64,000 nucleotides of DNA from assembly GCA_016787265.1 (NCBI GenBank), contig JAEUVF010000013.1, positions 558,001-622,000 on the forward strand, written 5' to 3'. Positions 15,933-24,657 of this stretch are shown here, piece after piece (the first letter of the stretch is position 1; every line of letters starts with the position of its first letter). The position numbers and the translations under genes are program-made. The notes beneath the pieces are model-generated. The model was not told where the DNA came from. It did not search any database and worked only from the letters and a program-made list of their open reading frames with translations. The DNA is from Flavipsychrobacter sp. (GTDB lineage Bacteria > Bacteroidota > Bacteroidia > Chitinophagales > Chitinophagaceae).

Positions 15933-16673
15933 ATGCTTAAAAAGATCCTGCAAACGATTTATAGTGTCTACGGTTTTTTGCTTTTTGTTATCCTCCTCCT
16001 GTTGTTGCTGCCCCTGTTTTTTATCGCTTCCTTTTTAGGGAAAATCAAAGGTGGCAATATGATTTATAAAATCTGCAGCTGGTGGGCCGATTCCTGGCTT
16101 TTCCTCATCGGTATTCATACCAAAATCATTCATGAACAACAACAGTCAGAAATTCGTCCCTGCATTTTTGTGGCCAATCATATTTCCTATATGGATATCC
16201 CGATGATCGTTAAAATCATCCGGGAACCCATCCGGGTATTGGGCAAACAGGAGATGGCAGGCATACCGATTTTCGGTTTCGTTTATAGGAATGCGGTAGT
16301 CATGGTTAACCGAAAAAATCCCGAACAAAGACAACAATCGGTAAACCGCTTAAAAGCAGTGCTGCGCCAGGGTATTTCCATTTTTATTTTTCCGGAAGGC
16401 ACTTTTAATGAAACCGATGCTCCCCTTAAATCCTTCTACGATGGAGCTTTTCGCATCGCCCTGGAAACCAACACACCTATCCAGCCCCTGATCTTTCCAG
16501 ATACCGTGAAAAGACTGCATCATAAGTCGGTGTTTTCCCTGAGTCCGGGTAAGTGCCGCGCTGTATATTTGCCCATGGTAGATGTAACTGCCTATTCACA
16601 AAAAGGCCAGGAAGCACTGAAGCAGGCAGTTTACAACCAAATGGAAGCAGGTTTGCTTCGTTATACCAAATAA
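15933..16673 (+). CDS. plsC: 1-acyl-glycerol-3-phosphate acyltransferase (PlsC-like)
   Basis: This 246-residue membrane-bound acyltransferase should make phosphatidic acid from lysophosphatidic acid. After an N-terminal membrane segment (residues ~10-35) come the family motifs: NHISYMD (His 83, Asp 88, the HX4D catalytic pair), the RNAVVMVNR segment and FPEGTFNE (~150, substrate binding). Lengths and spacing are normal. Other lyso-lipid acceptors cannot be excluded. It precedes priA by 9 bases. Confidence 0.9.
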   Translation: MLKKILQTIYSVYGFLLFVILLLLLLPLFFIASFLGKIKGGNMIYKICSWWADSWLFLIGIHTKIIHEQQQSEIRPCIFVANHISYMDIPMIVKIIREPIRVLGKQEMAGIPIFGFVYRNAVVMVNRKNPEQRQQSVNRLKAVLRQGISIFIFPEGTFNETDAPLKSFYDGAFRIALETNTPIQPLIFPDTVKRLHHKSVFSLSPGKCRAVYLPMVDVTAYSQKGQEALKQAVYNQMEAGLLRYTK

Positions 16674-16682
16674 TAGTTCGCA

Positions 16683-19175
16683 GTGGAATCCATTTTTCCA
16701 GACTTTGATTCTTCATCCCTGCCCACACATTTCGTTGAGGTGCTGATTCCGCTTGCCCTTCCCAAAAATTTTACCTGGAAAGTGCCACCGGAATTGGTTT
16801 CCGCAGTACAACCCGGTGTGCGGGTAGAAGTGGTTTTTGGAAAAAATAAGAAATACGCAGGCATTGTAAAACGCGTTCACCAGGAAGCTCCGGGTTCCTT
16901 TGATCCCAAACCCATCCTGAATGTACTGGATGATGCACCCATAGTATTCCTGCAGGAGCTGGCTTTCTGGGAATGGATTGCTGATTACTACATGTGCTCC
17001 GAAGGCGAAGTGATGCAGGCTGCCTTACCCACACATTTTAAACTCAGCAGTGAAACCATTCTGCTGTTTAATGAAACCATCGGAGAGGATTTCTCCCACC
17101 TGGATCTCGATGATGAAGAGTTCCTGGTTGCTGAAGCGCTGCTGCTGCGCAAGGAATTAAAACTGCTGGAAGTACAGCAGATCCTGGATGCCACACATGT
17201 TTATCCCGTTATCAAACGTCTGCTTGAAAAACAAATTTGTTTTGTCTGGGAAGAACTCAAACATACATATAAGGAAAAGAAAGAAACCTATGTTCACCTG
17301 CAGCCCCCTTTCCAGCAGGAAGAACAACTGGCTGAACTGATGAATTCCTGGAGCCGTGCTCCCAAACAACTGGAACTCCTGCTCGCGTATCTCCACCTGC
17401 TCAAAACAGAAGGAGAGGTAAAGCAGTCGGAGCTGCTGAAAAAATCCGGAGCCAGCAGCGCCCAACTAAAGGGACTGATTGATAAAAATGTACTATGGAC
17501 AGAATCCAGATCCGTAGATCGGGTGGCTTCCCTGCCCAAAAACATCCAGATTCCTTTTACGCTCAGTCCCCAACAGGAAACTGCCCTTCAATCCATTCGC
17601 GATATTTTCACACATAAACATGTCTGCTTATTAAGAGGCATCACTTCGAGCGGTAAAACCCTGCTCTACACCAAGTTGATGGAAGAGATGCTGCTCCAGG
17701 GCAAACAGGTACTGTATATGCTGCCGGAGATCGCACTAACGGCACAGGTCATACGCAGATTACAAAGTTATTTCGGCGGTTATATTGTGATCTATCACAG
17801 TAAGTTCAATTCCAGTGAACGGCTCGAACTCTGGAACAAGGTTAAGTCAGGTGAAGCCAGGATTATTCTCGGTGCTCGTTCCGCGATCTTCCTGCCTTTC
17901 CGGGAACTGGGCCTCGTTATCTGTGATGAGGAACATGATCCTTCCTACAAACAACAGGACCCTGCGCCCCGCTACAATGCAAGGGATGCAGCTATTTATC
18001 TCGCCTCCCTTTTTAATGCCCGTGTAGTGTTGGGTTCCGCCACGCCTTCACTGGAATCTTATTACAATGCTATTCACGGGAAATACGGACTGGTAGAACT
18101 TTCCCAACGTTATGGAGATATCCGGTTACCTGAAATCCAACTGGTGGATACCAAACTGGTGTATACGCCGGATCGTTCCAAACCAATTATTACACCCCAA
18201 TTGCAGGAAGCCATCGAACTGGCATTGCAGCAAAGCAAACAGGTTATCCTTTTTCAAAACAGAAGAGGGTATTCGCCCTACCAGGTTTGCCAAACCTGCG
18301 GCTGGATTCCTCATTGCAAAAACTGCGATGTATCCCTGACCTTTCATAAAATTCAGAACAAACTGGTTTGCCACTATTGCGGTACTTCCTATCCAACCGT
18401 TTCAGTTTGCGAAGCCTGTGGAAATCACCAGTTCACTCAACAGAATTTTGGCACCGAACGCATTGAAGAAACCCTTCAGGAAATCTTTCCCAAAGCGAGA
18501 ATTGCCCGCATGGATGTGGACGCCGTCAAAGGAAAACATGCGCATGATGCCCTCATCCAGCTTTTCGAGCAACACCGGCTCGACATCCTGGTAGGCACTC
18601 AAATGGTTGTGAAAGGCCTGGATTTCGACAAAGTGGCACTGGTAGGCATCCTGGATGCGGATGCCATCCTCGGTTTTGCTGATTTCCGCGTGAACGAACG
18701 AGGCTTTCAGTTGATGGAACAGGTGAGTGGGAGAGCAGGCAGAAAAGGCGCACAGGGTTTGGTGTTGATCCAGGTTCGTAATCTGCAACACCCAATATTA
18801 TTATTGGTGCAGCAACACGATTATAAAGCCTTTGCGGAATTTGAATTAAACAATCGCCATCAGTTTGGATACCCGCCCTTCAGCAGAATGATCCAGCTGA
18901 GCTTCCGGCATAAAGATCAGAATACCGTCAGGCAGGCCGCCCAGCAAATGGCTAACTGGCTCAACCCTCATTTTGGGCAGTACCTGGTTGGTCCGGCTGC
19001 ACCAGTAGTGAACCGTGTCCGAAATCAGTACCGCATGGAACTGGTGATTAAATTACCCAAGGAAGCGGGACTCCTGCAACACTGCAAAGAACAGATCGAA
19101 CTCTTAACTGCACATCTGCACCAGCAACCGCCCTTTAAATCCGTAACGGTTATTCCGGATGTAGATCCTTTGTAA
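16683..19175 (+). CDS. priA: Primosomal protein N' (replication restart helicase PriA)
   Basis: PriA reloads the replisome at stalled forks. The start is GTG at 16683; no later start would keep the N-terminal 3'-DNA-binding domain (FVEVLIPLALPKNFTW). The 830-residue protein has the helicase Walker A GITSSGKT (~residue 320) and Walker B DEEHDPSYKQQ. A Cys cluster of two zinc sites follows (CQTCGWIPHCKNCDVSLTFH, then CHYCG and CEACG). The late motif QMVVKGLDFDKV is also present. Length is at the upper end of the family. The 3' end overlaps the convergent NAD(P)-binding gene by 26 bases. Confidence 0.95.
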   Translation: MESIFPDFDSSSLPTHFVEVLIPLALPKNFTWKVPPELVSAVQPGVRVEVVFGKNKKYAGIVKRVHQEAPGSFDPKPILNVLDDAPIVFLQELAFWEWIADYYMCSEGEVMQAALPTHFKLSSETILLFNETIGEDFSHLDLDDEEFLVAEALLLRKELKLLEVQQILDATHVYPVIKRLLEKQICFVWEELKHTYKEKKETYVHLQPPFQQEEQLAELMNSWSRAPKQLELLLAYLHLLKTEGEVKQSELLKKSGASSAQLKGLIDKNVLWTESRSVDRVASLPKNIQIPFTLSPQQETALQSIRDIFTHKHVCLLRGITSSGKTLLYTKLMEEMLLQGKQVLYMLPEIALTAQVIRRLQSYFGGYIVIYHSKFNSSERLELWNKVKSGEARIILGARSAIFLPFRELGLVICDEEHDPSYKQQDPAPRYNARDAAIYLASLFNARVVLGSATPSLESYYNAIHGKYGLVELSQRYGDIRLPEIQLVDTKLVYTPDRSKPIITPQLQEAIELALQQSKQVILFQNRRGYSPYQVCQTCGWIPHCKNCDVSLTFHKIQNKLVCHYCGTSYPTVSVCEACGNHQFTQQNFGTERIEETLQEIFPKARIARMDVDAVKGKHAHDALIQLFEQHRLDILVGTQMVVKGLDFDKVALVGILDADAILGFADFRVNERGFQLMEQVSGRAGRKGAQGLVLIQVRNLQHPILLLVQQHDYKAFAEFELNNRHQFGYPPFSRMIQLSFRHKDQNTVRQAAQQMANWLNPHFGQYLVGPAAPVVNRVRNQYRMELVIKLPKEAGLLQHCKEQIELLTAHLHQQPPFKSVTVIPDVDPL

Positions 19176-19833
19176 ATTTCAGGATGTTCTCATACTCGTG
19201 AATGAATATTCCTTTGCCACCGGATTTGGCAGATTCCAGCATGGCCAACGCCACTACCGAGGCATTGATGGGTTTGTATTTTTTCCACTTTCCCACCATA
19301 AATAAGGAAAACACAGGAGCCAACAACTGGGCCAATCCCTCGCCCAGTCTCTTTTCATTTCGATGACCCAATAGTAAGGATGGCCGGAATATATGTACCT
19401 GGGGAAGTTGCAGCCTGGATACTGCCTCTTCCACCACACCTTTTAATTTAAGATAGAAATTACTGTTGTTATTGGCATCCGCTCCAATGGAGGATACCAG
19501 GATAAAACCATATACCCCATACTCAGCAGCTACCGTTGCAGCAGTCACAGGGATATCATAATCCACTTTACGATAGGCTTCCCGATCCCCTTTTACTTTT
19601 TTCAGGGTGGTACCCACCGCACTGAAGATCGTCTCGGCTCCCTGTATGGCAGGCCGGTAGTCAGCCACCACACTGAAATCGATTACATGCTCCACCAGCC
19701 TGGGATGCTGCTGGTTCAGCGACCTCCGCACCAGCACATGCACTTCCGAATAATAGCCGTCTTCCAGGAGTATCTGTAAAAGATGTTGGCCAATTAATCC
19801 GGTTGCTCCCAACAAACAGGCTTTTCTGCTCAT
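19150..19833 (-). CDS. NAD(P)-binding Rossmann-fold protein (atypical SDR, HTATIP2-like)
   Basis: 227 residues with LLGATGLIGQHLLQ at the N-terminus, the GxxGxxG dinucleotide site of atypical short-chain dehydrogenases. FSAVGTTL follows, typical of the group near HTATIP2/TIP30 and the NAD(P)H-binding family. No YxxxK catalytic pair is obvious; residues around ILVSSIGAD may be the Ser-rich equivalent. The substrate is unknown. The ATG at 19831-19833 shares bases with the murB -7 element. Confidence 0.8.
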   Translation of the reverse strand: MSRKACLLGATGLIGQHLLQILLEDGYYSEVHVLVRRSLNQQHPRLVEHVIDFSVVADYRPAIQGAETIFSAVGTTLKKVKGDREAYRKVDYDIPVTAATVAAEYGVYGFILVSSIGADANNNSNFYLKLKGVVEEAVSRLQLPQVHIFRPSLLLGHRNEKRLGEGLAQLLAPVFSLFMVGKWKKYKPINASVVALAMLESAKSGGKGIFIHEYENILKFTKDLHPE

Positions 19834-19840
19834 ACCTTTG
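19833..19840 (+). promoter_or_regulatory. -7 element of murB
   Basis: TACCTTTG is an exact TAnnTTTG, placed 15 bases before the murB ATG at 19856 and overlapping the start codon of the divergent gene. No TTTG is seen at -33. Confidence 0.45.
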
Positions 19841-19855
19841 GTGTATTATTGTTAT

Positions 19856-20881
19856 ATGAAAGTCCTTGAGAACAGTTCACTGAAACCATTCAATACCTTC
19901 GGAATCGATGCCAGTGCCCGGTGGCTCGCGTCCTTTGAAGATACCGAAAGCCTGGAAGAAATTCTCTATGCGGTACAACAAACTCCGGTTACACAACAAT
20001 CCGTCCTGGTATTGGGAGGTGGCAGCAATATCCTCTTCACCAACAACTGGCCGGGCTGGGTGCTGCGTAATGAGGTCCGCGGCATTGAGGAAATGCACGA
20101 AGATGCTGAATATGTCTACATCAAGGCAGGAGCAGGGGAGAACTGGCATGAGTTTACGCAGTATTGTATCAATAAGGGCTGGGCGGGTTTGGAAAATCTC
20201 TCCCTCATACCGGGTAAAGTCGGGGCTTCTCCCATGCAGAATATTGGTGCCTATGGAGTGGAGTTGAGAGATGTATTCTGGGATCTCGAAGCTTATCACA
20301 AACAGGACAAAGCGGTGCACACCTTCACTTCCCTTGATTGTGAATTTGGGTATCGCGACAGTGTATTTAAAAACCGCTACCGCGATCAGTTCATCATCCT
20401 CTCTGTTACGTTTCGCTTGCGCAAACATCCCATTTTTCACCTGGAATACGGTGCCATCAAACAGGAACTGGAAAAGATGGGCATACATGAAATTACCATT
20501 CAGCGGGTAGCCCAGGCCGTTATGAATATCCGGCGTTCCAAATTACCCGATCCGGCACAGATCGGCAATGCGGGTTCCTTCTTTAAAAACCCGGTTATAA
20601 GCCAGGAAAAATTCGACGCATTAAAGGGGCAATATCCTGCAATTATTTCCTATCGTGGCAAAGAAGGTTCCGTTAAACTGGCTGCCGGCTGGCTGATTGA
20701 ACAATGCGGCTGGAAAGGCTATCGAAAGGGCGATGCCGGCTGTCATGATAAGCAGGCACTGGTACTGGTTAACCATGGTGCTGCCAAAGGAGAGGATATC
20801 TTTGCGCTCAGCCAGGAAATCCTCGAAAGTGTTCAATTCAAGTTTGGAGTTACACTCGAAAGAGAAGTAAATATTATTTAA
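19856..20881 (+). CDS. murB: UDP-N-acetylenolpyruvoylglucosamine reductase
   Basis: FAD enzyme that makes UDP-MurNAc for peptidoglycan. The start at 19856 (MKVLENSSLKPFNTFGI) gives 341 residues, the type I length as in E. coli. FNTFGIDASA and LGGGSNILFTNNWPG form the FAD-binding part, SLIPGKVGASPMQNIGAYG the central core, and NAGSFFKNPVIS holds the catalytic Ser. The C-terminal type I extension (GSVKLAAGWLIEQCGWKG) is complete. The frame is open 6 codons upstream, but that part overlaps the promoter. Confidence 0.96.
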   Translation: MKVLENSSLKPFNTFGIDASARWLASFEDTESLEEILYAVQQTPVTQQSVLVLGGGSNILFTNNWPGWVLRNEVRGIEEMHEDAEYVYIKAGAGENWHEFTQYCINKGWAGLENLSLIPGKVGASPMQNIGAYGVELRDVFWDLEAYHKQDKAVHTFTSLDCEFGYRDSVFKNRYRDQFIILSVTFRLRKHPIFHLEYGAIKQELEKMGIHEITIQRVAQAVMNIRRSKLPDPAQIGNAGSFFKNPVISQEKFDALKGQYPAIISYRGKEGSVKLAAGWLIEQCGWKGYRKGDAGCHDKQALVLVNHGAAKGEDIFALSQEILESVQFKFGVTLEREVNII

Positions 20882-20929
20882 GGCATATGCAACAGGATTA
20901 CTGGTTCTTTGGTCAACCAAAGAAAAACG

Positions 20930-21841
20930 ATGAGAACCTGCCTTATCCTTTTCGCGTTTTTAATTGGAAGCTCTGTCCTTCAAGCCCAGGACCGGATCCA
21001 CAAAAAAGATGGTCAGATCATTGCGGCAAAAGTTACGGAAGTAGGGGTAGACGAGGTTAAATACCTGTTGCAGGAAGATCAAACCGGACCGGTTTATGTC
21101 ATTGAAAAAATCCGCCTTATAAAGATTGTATTTGCCAATGGCAGGGTAGAAACCTACCACCAGCAATTAAAAGATCCTTCCCTCTATGCCGATCAGAAAA
21201 AATCAGCTCTCAAATTGAATTTTCTCTCCCCGCTTTTTGGTCACACCTTACTGACTTATGAAAAAAGTAAGGCACCGGGGCGCTCTATGGAAATGAGCCT
21301 TTCCCTCATTGGTCTGGGCAAAAATATTTCCTTTGATGATTATTACTATGATCCTGTTACCGGTCTCAGTATGGAATACCGTCGCGGTGCTGTTGGTGCT
21401 GCAGTTGGCTTTGGTTACAAATTCATCAAAACACCTGATTTCCTGAACCGTAACATTCGCTATGCCCATATCCTGCAGGGTTCCTATTTCAAACCGGTTG
21501 CTTATCTGGGAGCTTACAGTGAAAATGTCATTTTACAGAAAAACAACAGTGTTGAAAAAGACCGCCGCACCCTGGTGTATGGAACCTTAATGATGGAATT
21601 TGGCAAACAATGGATAGTGGCTGATCGTGTGGTACTCGATATGTTTTTTGGTGTAGGTTATGGATTTGACAATGTCAAAGACAAGGGCACTTATAACTCC
21701 TATGCGGATGAATACAGCGCCTATCATTATACCAATATCAAAGTCGGAAAAGCCCCGGCATTGGCGCTCAATACCGGGTTCCGGATTGGTATCTTATTAG
21801 GTCAGGAAAAATCTTCGCTGTCCAATTCTTCATCCCGGTAA
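20930..21841 (+). CDS. Secreted protein, probable small outer-membrane barrel
   Basis: The start at 20930 (MRTCLILFAFLIGSSVLQAQ) gives a textbook signal peptide and a 303-residue protein. Residues ~20-75 form a small domain (KDGQIIAAKVTEVGVDEVKY) often found ahead of barrel domains in Bacteroidota. The remaining ~200 residues alternate aromatic and polar residues with repeated GY/GF turns, in keeping with a beta-barrel. No catalytic motif is seen. The last 13 codons overlap the convergent AAA+ gene (40 bases), so the Ser-rich tail is probably a by-product of that overlap. Confidence 0.65.
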   Translation: MRTCLILFAFLIGSSVLQAQDRIHKKDGQIIAAKVTEVGVDEVKYLLQEDQTGPVYVIEKIRLIKIVFANGRVETYHQQLKDPSLYADQKKSALKLNFLSPLFGHTLLTYEKSKAPGRSMEMSLSLIGLGKNISFDDYYYDPVTGLSMEYRRGAVGAAVGFGYKFIKTPDFLNRNIRYAHILQGSYFKPVAYLGAYSENVILQKNNSVEKDRRTLVYGTLMMEFGKQWIVADRVVLDMFFGVGYGFDNVKDKGTYNSYADEYSAYHYTNIKVGKAPALALNTGFRIGILLGQEKSSLSNSSSR

Positions 21842-23340
21842 GATCCGCTGCCCAGGTTCACCATCGAGCCGATCAGATCCTTGAATTCAATCTTGTTCTC
21901 AATGATCTTTTTACTGATAAGTGAATAGGCCGACAAGCCATGTAATACAAATTCCATCAGTAAGGCACTCTCTTTTTCATTTGCCTTGGGATAGAATTTT
22001 TTCACCAGTGCATGCAGTCCGTCAACTGCGTATAACCGTAACAGTTTGTCAGCATCCTTTTGCTGAAAATATAGGTCAATCTGATTTCCGTTATCAAACC
22101 AGCGTGTGATGGGTTTATACGGATTTTCTTCCTCTTTCATGGATTCCTTCCCGGTATTCCTTCTCTTTTTCAGGGTTTCCGGATTCGGGAAATACTGAAC
22201 AAAAAGGGTGCGGATGGATTTATCCAATAGGTTCATGGCTACCTGGAATGGCCCTTCCTGCTCTCCTTCATAAACCAGTTCTATCTTTCCGGTAAGCGAT
22301 GGAATGATACCCAGCAGATCACTCATCCAAACCTGTGTCTTTTTCTCCTGGTTTACCAATGCTCTTAATTCCGCGGCGCTGATGGCATTTTCAAAGGCGC
22401 TGATGGTGAGTCGGGCTGACACACCGCTTTTCTTATCTACATACTCATTGTTCCTTGCTTCAAATGCCACCTGCTCAATGATCCGCTTCACCAGATCACT
22501 GATCTCCACTTTCTTCAGTTGATCCTCTTTCACATCCGCTTCCTGCTCTGTAATGGCCATGGAAGTTTCGATGGATTTCGGATAGTGGGTCAGGATCTGG
22601 CTTTCAATCCGGTCTTTCAGAGGGGTTACAATAGATCCCCTGTTCGTATAGTCCTCGGGGTTAGCTGTGAATACAAACACGATATCCAGTGGCATGCGCA
22701 GTTTGAAACCACGTATCTGAATATCTCCTTCTTCCAAAATATTGAAAAGCGCTACCTGGATTCTTGCCTGCAGATCCGGAATTTCATTGATTACAAAAAT
22801 GCCCCGGTTACTTCTGGGTATGATACCATAATGAATCACCTGTTCATCTGCAAAATTGAGTCGCAGGTTGGCAGCTTTAATCGGATCAATATCTCCAATC
22901 AGGTCAGCTACACTTACATCTGGCGTGGCCAGTTTTTCACCATAGCGCTCGGACCGATGCACCCAGTGAATGGGTGTTTCATCCCCGTGCTGCGCAATCA
23001 GATCCCTTGCATGTTTGGAGATGGGAGCGAAGGGATCATCATTGATTTCAGATCCCGCAATCGTTGGAATGTATTCATCCAGCAGGTTCACCATCTGCCG
23101 TGCCATCCGGGTCTTTGCCTGTCCGCGTAAGCCGAGGAACAGGATATTATGGCGACTCAACAACGCTCTCTCGGTATCCGGTATCACGGTATCCTCATAC
23201 CCAATAATGCCTTCAAATGGCTGTGTGCCCGTCTGGATATGTTTGATCAGGTTCTCCCTGATCTCCTCCTTCACCGACCTCGCCTTATATCCCGACTTCC
23301 TCAATTCTCCTAATGTTGCTATACTTGTAATATTTTTCAT
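21802..23340 (-). CDS. AAA+ ATPase of the magnesium-chelatase / MoxR-like type
   Basis: The start at 23340 has AGGAAAG just upstream and gives 512 residues. The open frame of 25 more codons upstream runs into the repeat at 23409. The Walker A region reads LGLRGQAKTRMAR (a modified GxxGxxKT), Walker B is FVINEIPDLQAR with the Glu in place of the usual DE pair, and sensor 1 is FVFTANPEDYTNRG. This resembles BchI/ChlI-type and MoxR-like ATPases. It lies directly downstream of a VWA-domain gene. Such AAA+/VWA pairs act as chaperones for metal insertion or complex assembly; the client here is unknown. Confidence 0.85.
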   Translation of the reverse strand: MKNITSIATLGELRKSGYKARSVKEEIRENLIKHIQTGTQPFEGIIGYEDTVIPDTERALLSRHNILFLGLRGQAKTRMARQMVNLLDEYIPTIAGSEINDDPFAPISKHARDLIAQHGDETPIHWVHRSERYGEKLATPDVSVADLIGDIDPIKAANLRLNFADEQVIHYGIIPRSNRGIFVINEIPDLQARIQVALFNILEEGDIQIRGFKLRMPLDIVFVFTANPEDYTNRGSIVTPLKDRIESQILTHYPKSIETSMAITEQEADVKEDQLKKVEISDLVKRIIEQVAFEARNNEYVDKKSGVSARLTISAFENAISAAELRALVNQEKKTQVWMSDLLGIIPSLTGKIELVYEGEQEGPFQVAMNLLDKSIRTLFVQYFPNPETLKKRRNTGKESMKEEENPYKPITRWFDNGNQIDLYFQQKDADKLLRLYAVDGLHALVKKFYPKANEKESALLMEFVLHGLSAYSLISKKIIENKIEFKDLIGSMVNLGSGSYRDEELDSEDFS

Positions 23341-23408
23341 CTTTCCTGAATTCAATGTTCTTAGTAACTCTTTCTTTTTTTGCTGCTCCTGTGTTTTCTG
23401 CTCCATGC

Positions 23409-23446
23409 GTCTCACTTCTCACTTCTGACGTCTGACGTCTCACCTC
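23409..23446 (-). repeat. Intergenic GTGAGACGTCAGAAGTGAG-type repeat, copy 1
   Basis: On the minus strand it reads GAGACGTCAGACGTCAGAAG then TGAGAAGTGAGACGC. It begins at the TGA of the VWA gene and ends before the AAA+ gene. The same core (GACGTCAGAAGTGAG, then GTGAGAAGTGAG) occurs at 52102 between cysJ and cysI, again right after a stop codon and in the same orientation to transcription. Confidence 0.75.
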
Positions 23447-24537
23447 AGTATACTCTTTTTCCCACTCTCAAAATCCTTGAACAAAAACGCTCCCAAATGA
23501 TCCAGCGACGCAAAAAAGGCTTTCCCCTGGTTGGTTTCTGTAAACTCGTTTACAAAGCGTTGTAAATAAGGATCCGAAGCAATCATAAAAGTGGTGATCG
23601 GAATTTTCAGCTTCTTACACTGCGCCGCCAGGTTTAAACAGCGGTTCGTAATCTTTCTATCCAACCCAAAGCTGTTTTTATAATAGCGCCTGCCCACTTT
23701 CAAACAGGTAGGCTTCCCATCCGTGATCATAAAGATCTGCTTATTCGGATTTCTCCTCCGGCGTAAAATATCCATCGCCAGTTCAAGTCCCGCTACTGTA
23801 TTGGTATGATAAGGTCCCACCTGTAAATAGGGCAGGTCCTTGATCTCCACCGGCCAGGCATCATTTCCGAATACAACAATATCCAGGGTGTCTTTGGGAT
23901 ACCTCGTAGTGATGAGTTCGCTGAGTGCCATCGCCACCTTTTTAGCAGGCGTAATGCGATCCTCCCCATACAATATCATCGAATGTGAAATATCAATCAT
24001 CAGTACCGTGGATGTCTGGGTTTTGAAATCCGTTTCGCGGATCTGCAAATCATCCTCCCTCATCTGGAAGGATTCCACCCCGTGATTGATCTGGGCATTG
24101 CGGATACTTTCCGTAAAATCAATTTGCTCCAGCATATCGCCAAACTGAAAAGGGCGGGTATCCGGACTCACTTCATCCCCTGCACCGCTTTTAAAACTGT
24201 TGTGATTGCCCTGCCTGGTTTTCTTCAGCTTGCCGAATATTTCTTCCAGTGATTTCTTGCGAATACCCTGTTCGGTTTTGGGTGTAATCTTGATATTGCC
24301 ATTGGCTGGATCTTCATCGATATAACCTTTTGCTTTCAGATCATCGATAAAATCCCCCATTCCATATTCTTCACTGGTGAGTTCATATTGCCGGTCGAGT
24401 TGATTGAGCCATTGCAACGCTTCACCTACATCACCACTGGTATAGGTCAGCAGTTCGAGAAATAGTTGTAAGAGTGTGTCGAAGGTAGTTTTGCCTTGTT
24501 CGTCCGGTCGGAACCCACTAAACTTGAATCCTTTCAT
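23440..24537 (-). CDS. VWA-domain protein partnered with the AAA+ ATPase
   Basis: 365 residues. The N-terminal ~170 residues are charged and partly helical without a known fold. From ~residue 180 a von Willebrand A domain follows: VLMIDISHSMILYGEDR carries the DxSxS MIDAS metal site, and FMITDGKPT is the later MIDAS Asp loop. The Thr of the second MIDAS loop is probably in the HTNTVAGLELAM segment. There is no signal peptide or membrane segment, so it is cytoplasmic. It precedes the AAA+ gene by ~100 bases that contain the repeat at 23409. By analogy with MoxR/VWA pairs it would deliver or hold the client protein. Confidence 0.87.
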   Translation of the reverse strand: MKGFKFSGFRPDEQGKTTFDTLLQLFLELLTYTSGDVGEALQWLNQLDRQYELTSEEYGMGDFIDDLKAKGYIDEDPANGNIKITPKTEQGIRKKSLEEIFGKLKKTRQGNHNSFKSGAGDEVSPDTRPFQFGDMLEQIDFTESIRNAQINHGVESFQMREDDLQIRETDFKTQTSTVLMIDISHSMILYGEDRITPAKKVAMALSELITTRYPKDTLDIVVFGNDAWPVEIKDLPYLQVGPYHTNTVAGLELAMDILRRRRNPNKQIFMITDGKPTCLKVGRRYYKNSFGLDRKITNRCLNLAAQCKKLKIPITTFMIASDPYLQRFVNEFTETNQGKAFFASLDHLGAFLFKDFESGKKSILR

Positions 24538-24600
24538 AGTTATCTGATCTCCTCCAGTATAAATTACAACTTATAACCTAAAAAGTTAGCAATGCCGCCT

Positions 24601-24635
24601 AAAAAAGAAGACCGCCCATATCCAGGCGGCCTTCG
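24601..24635 (-). terminator. Rho-independent terminator of the DUF2723 gene
   Basis: On the minus strand GAAGGCCGCCTG pairs with a GGGCGGTCTTC arm around a short A/T loop, and a run of six T residues follows. It lies 23 bases after the DUF2723 stop. Confidence 0.85.
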
Positions 24636-24657
24636 TATGCAAAGATAGTTGTATGTA

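Noticed and set aside
23341..23415. 25-codon N-terminal extension of the AAA+ ATPase
   Set aside because: The ATG at 23340 has AGGAAAG upstream; the extension approaches the repeat and is not family-like.
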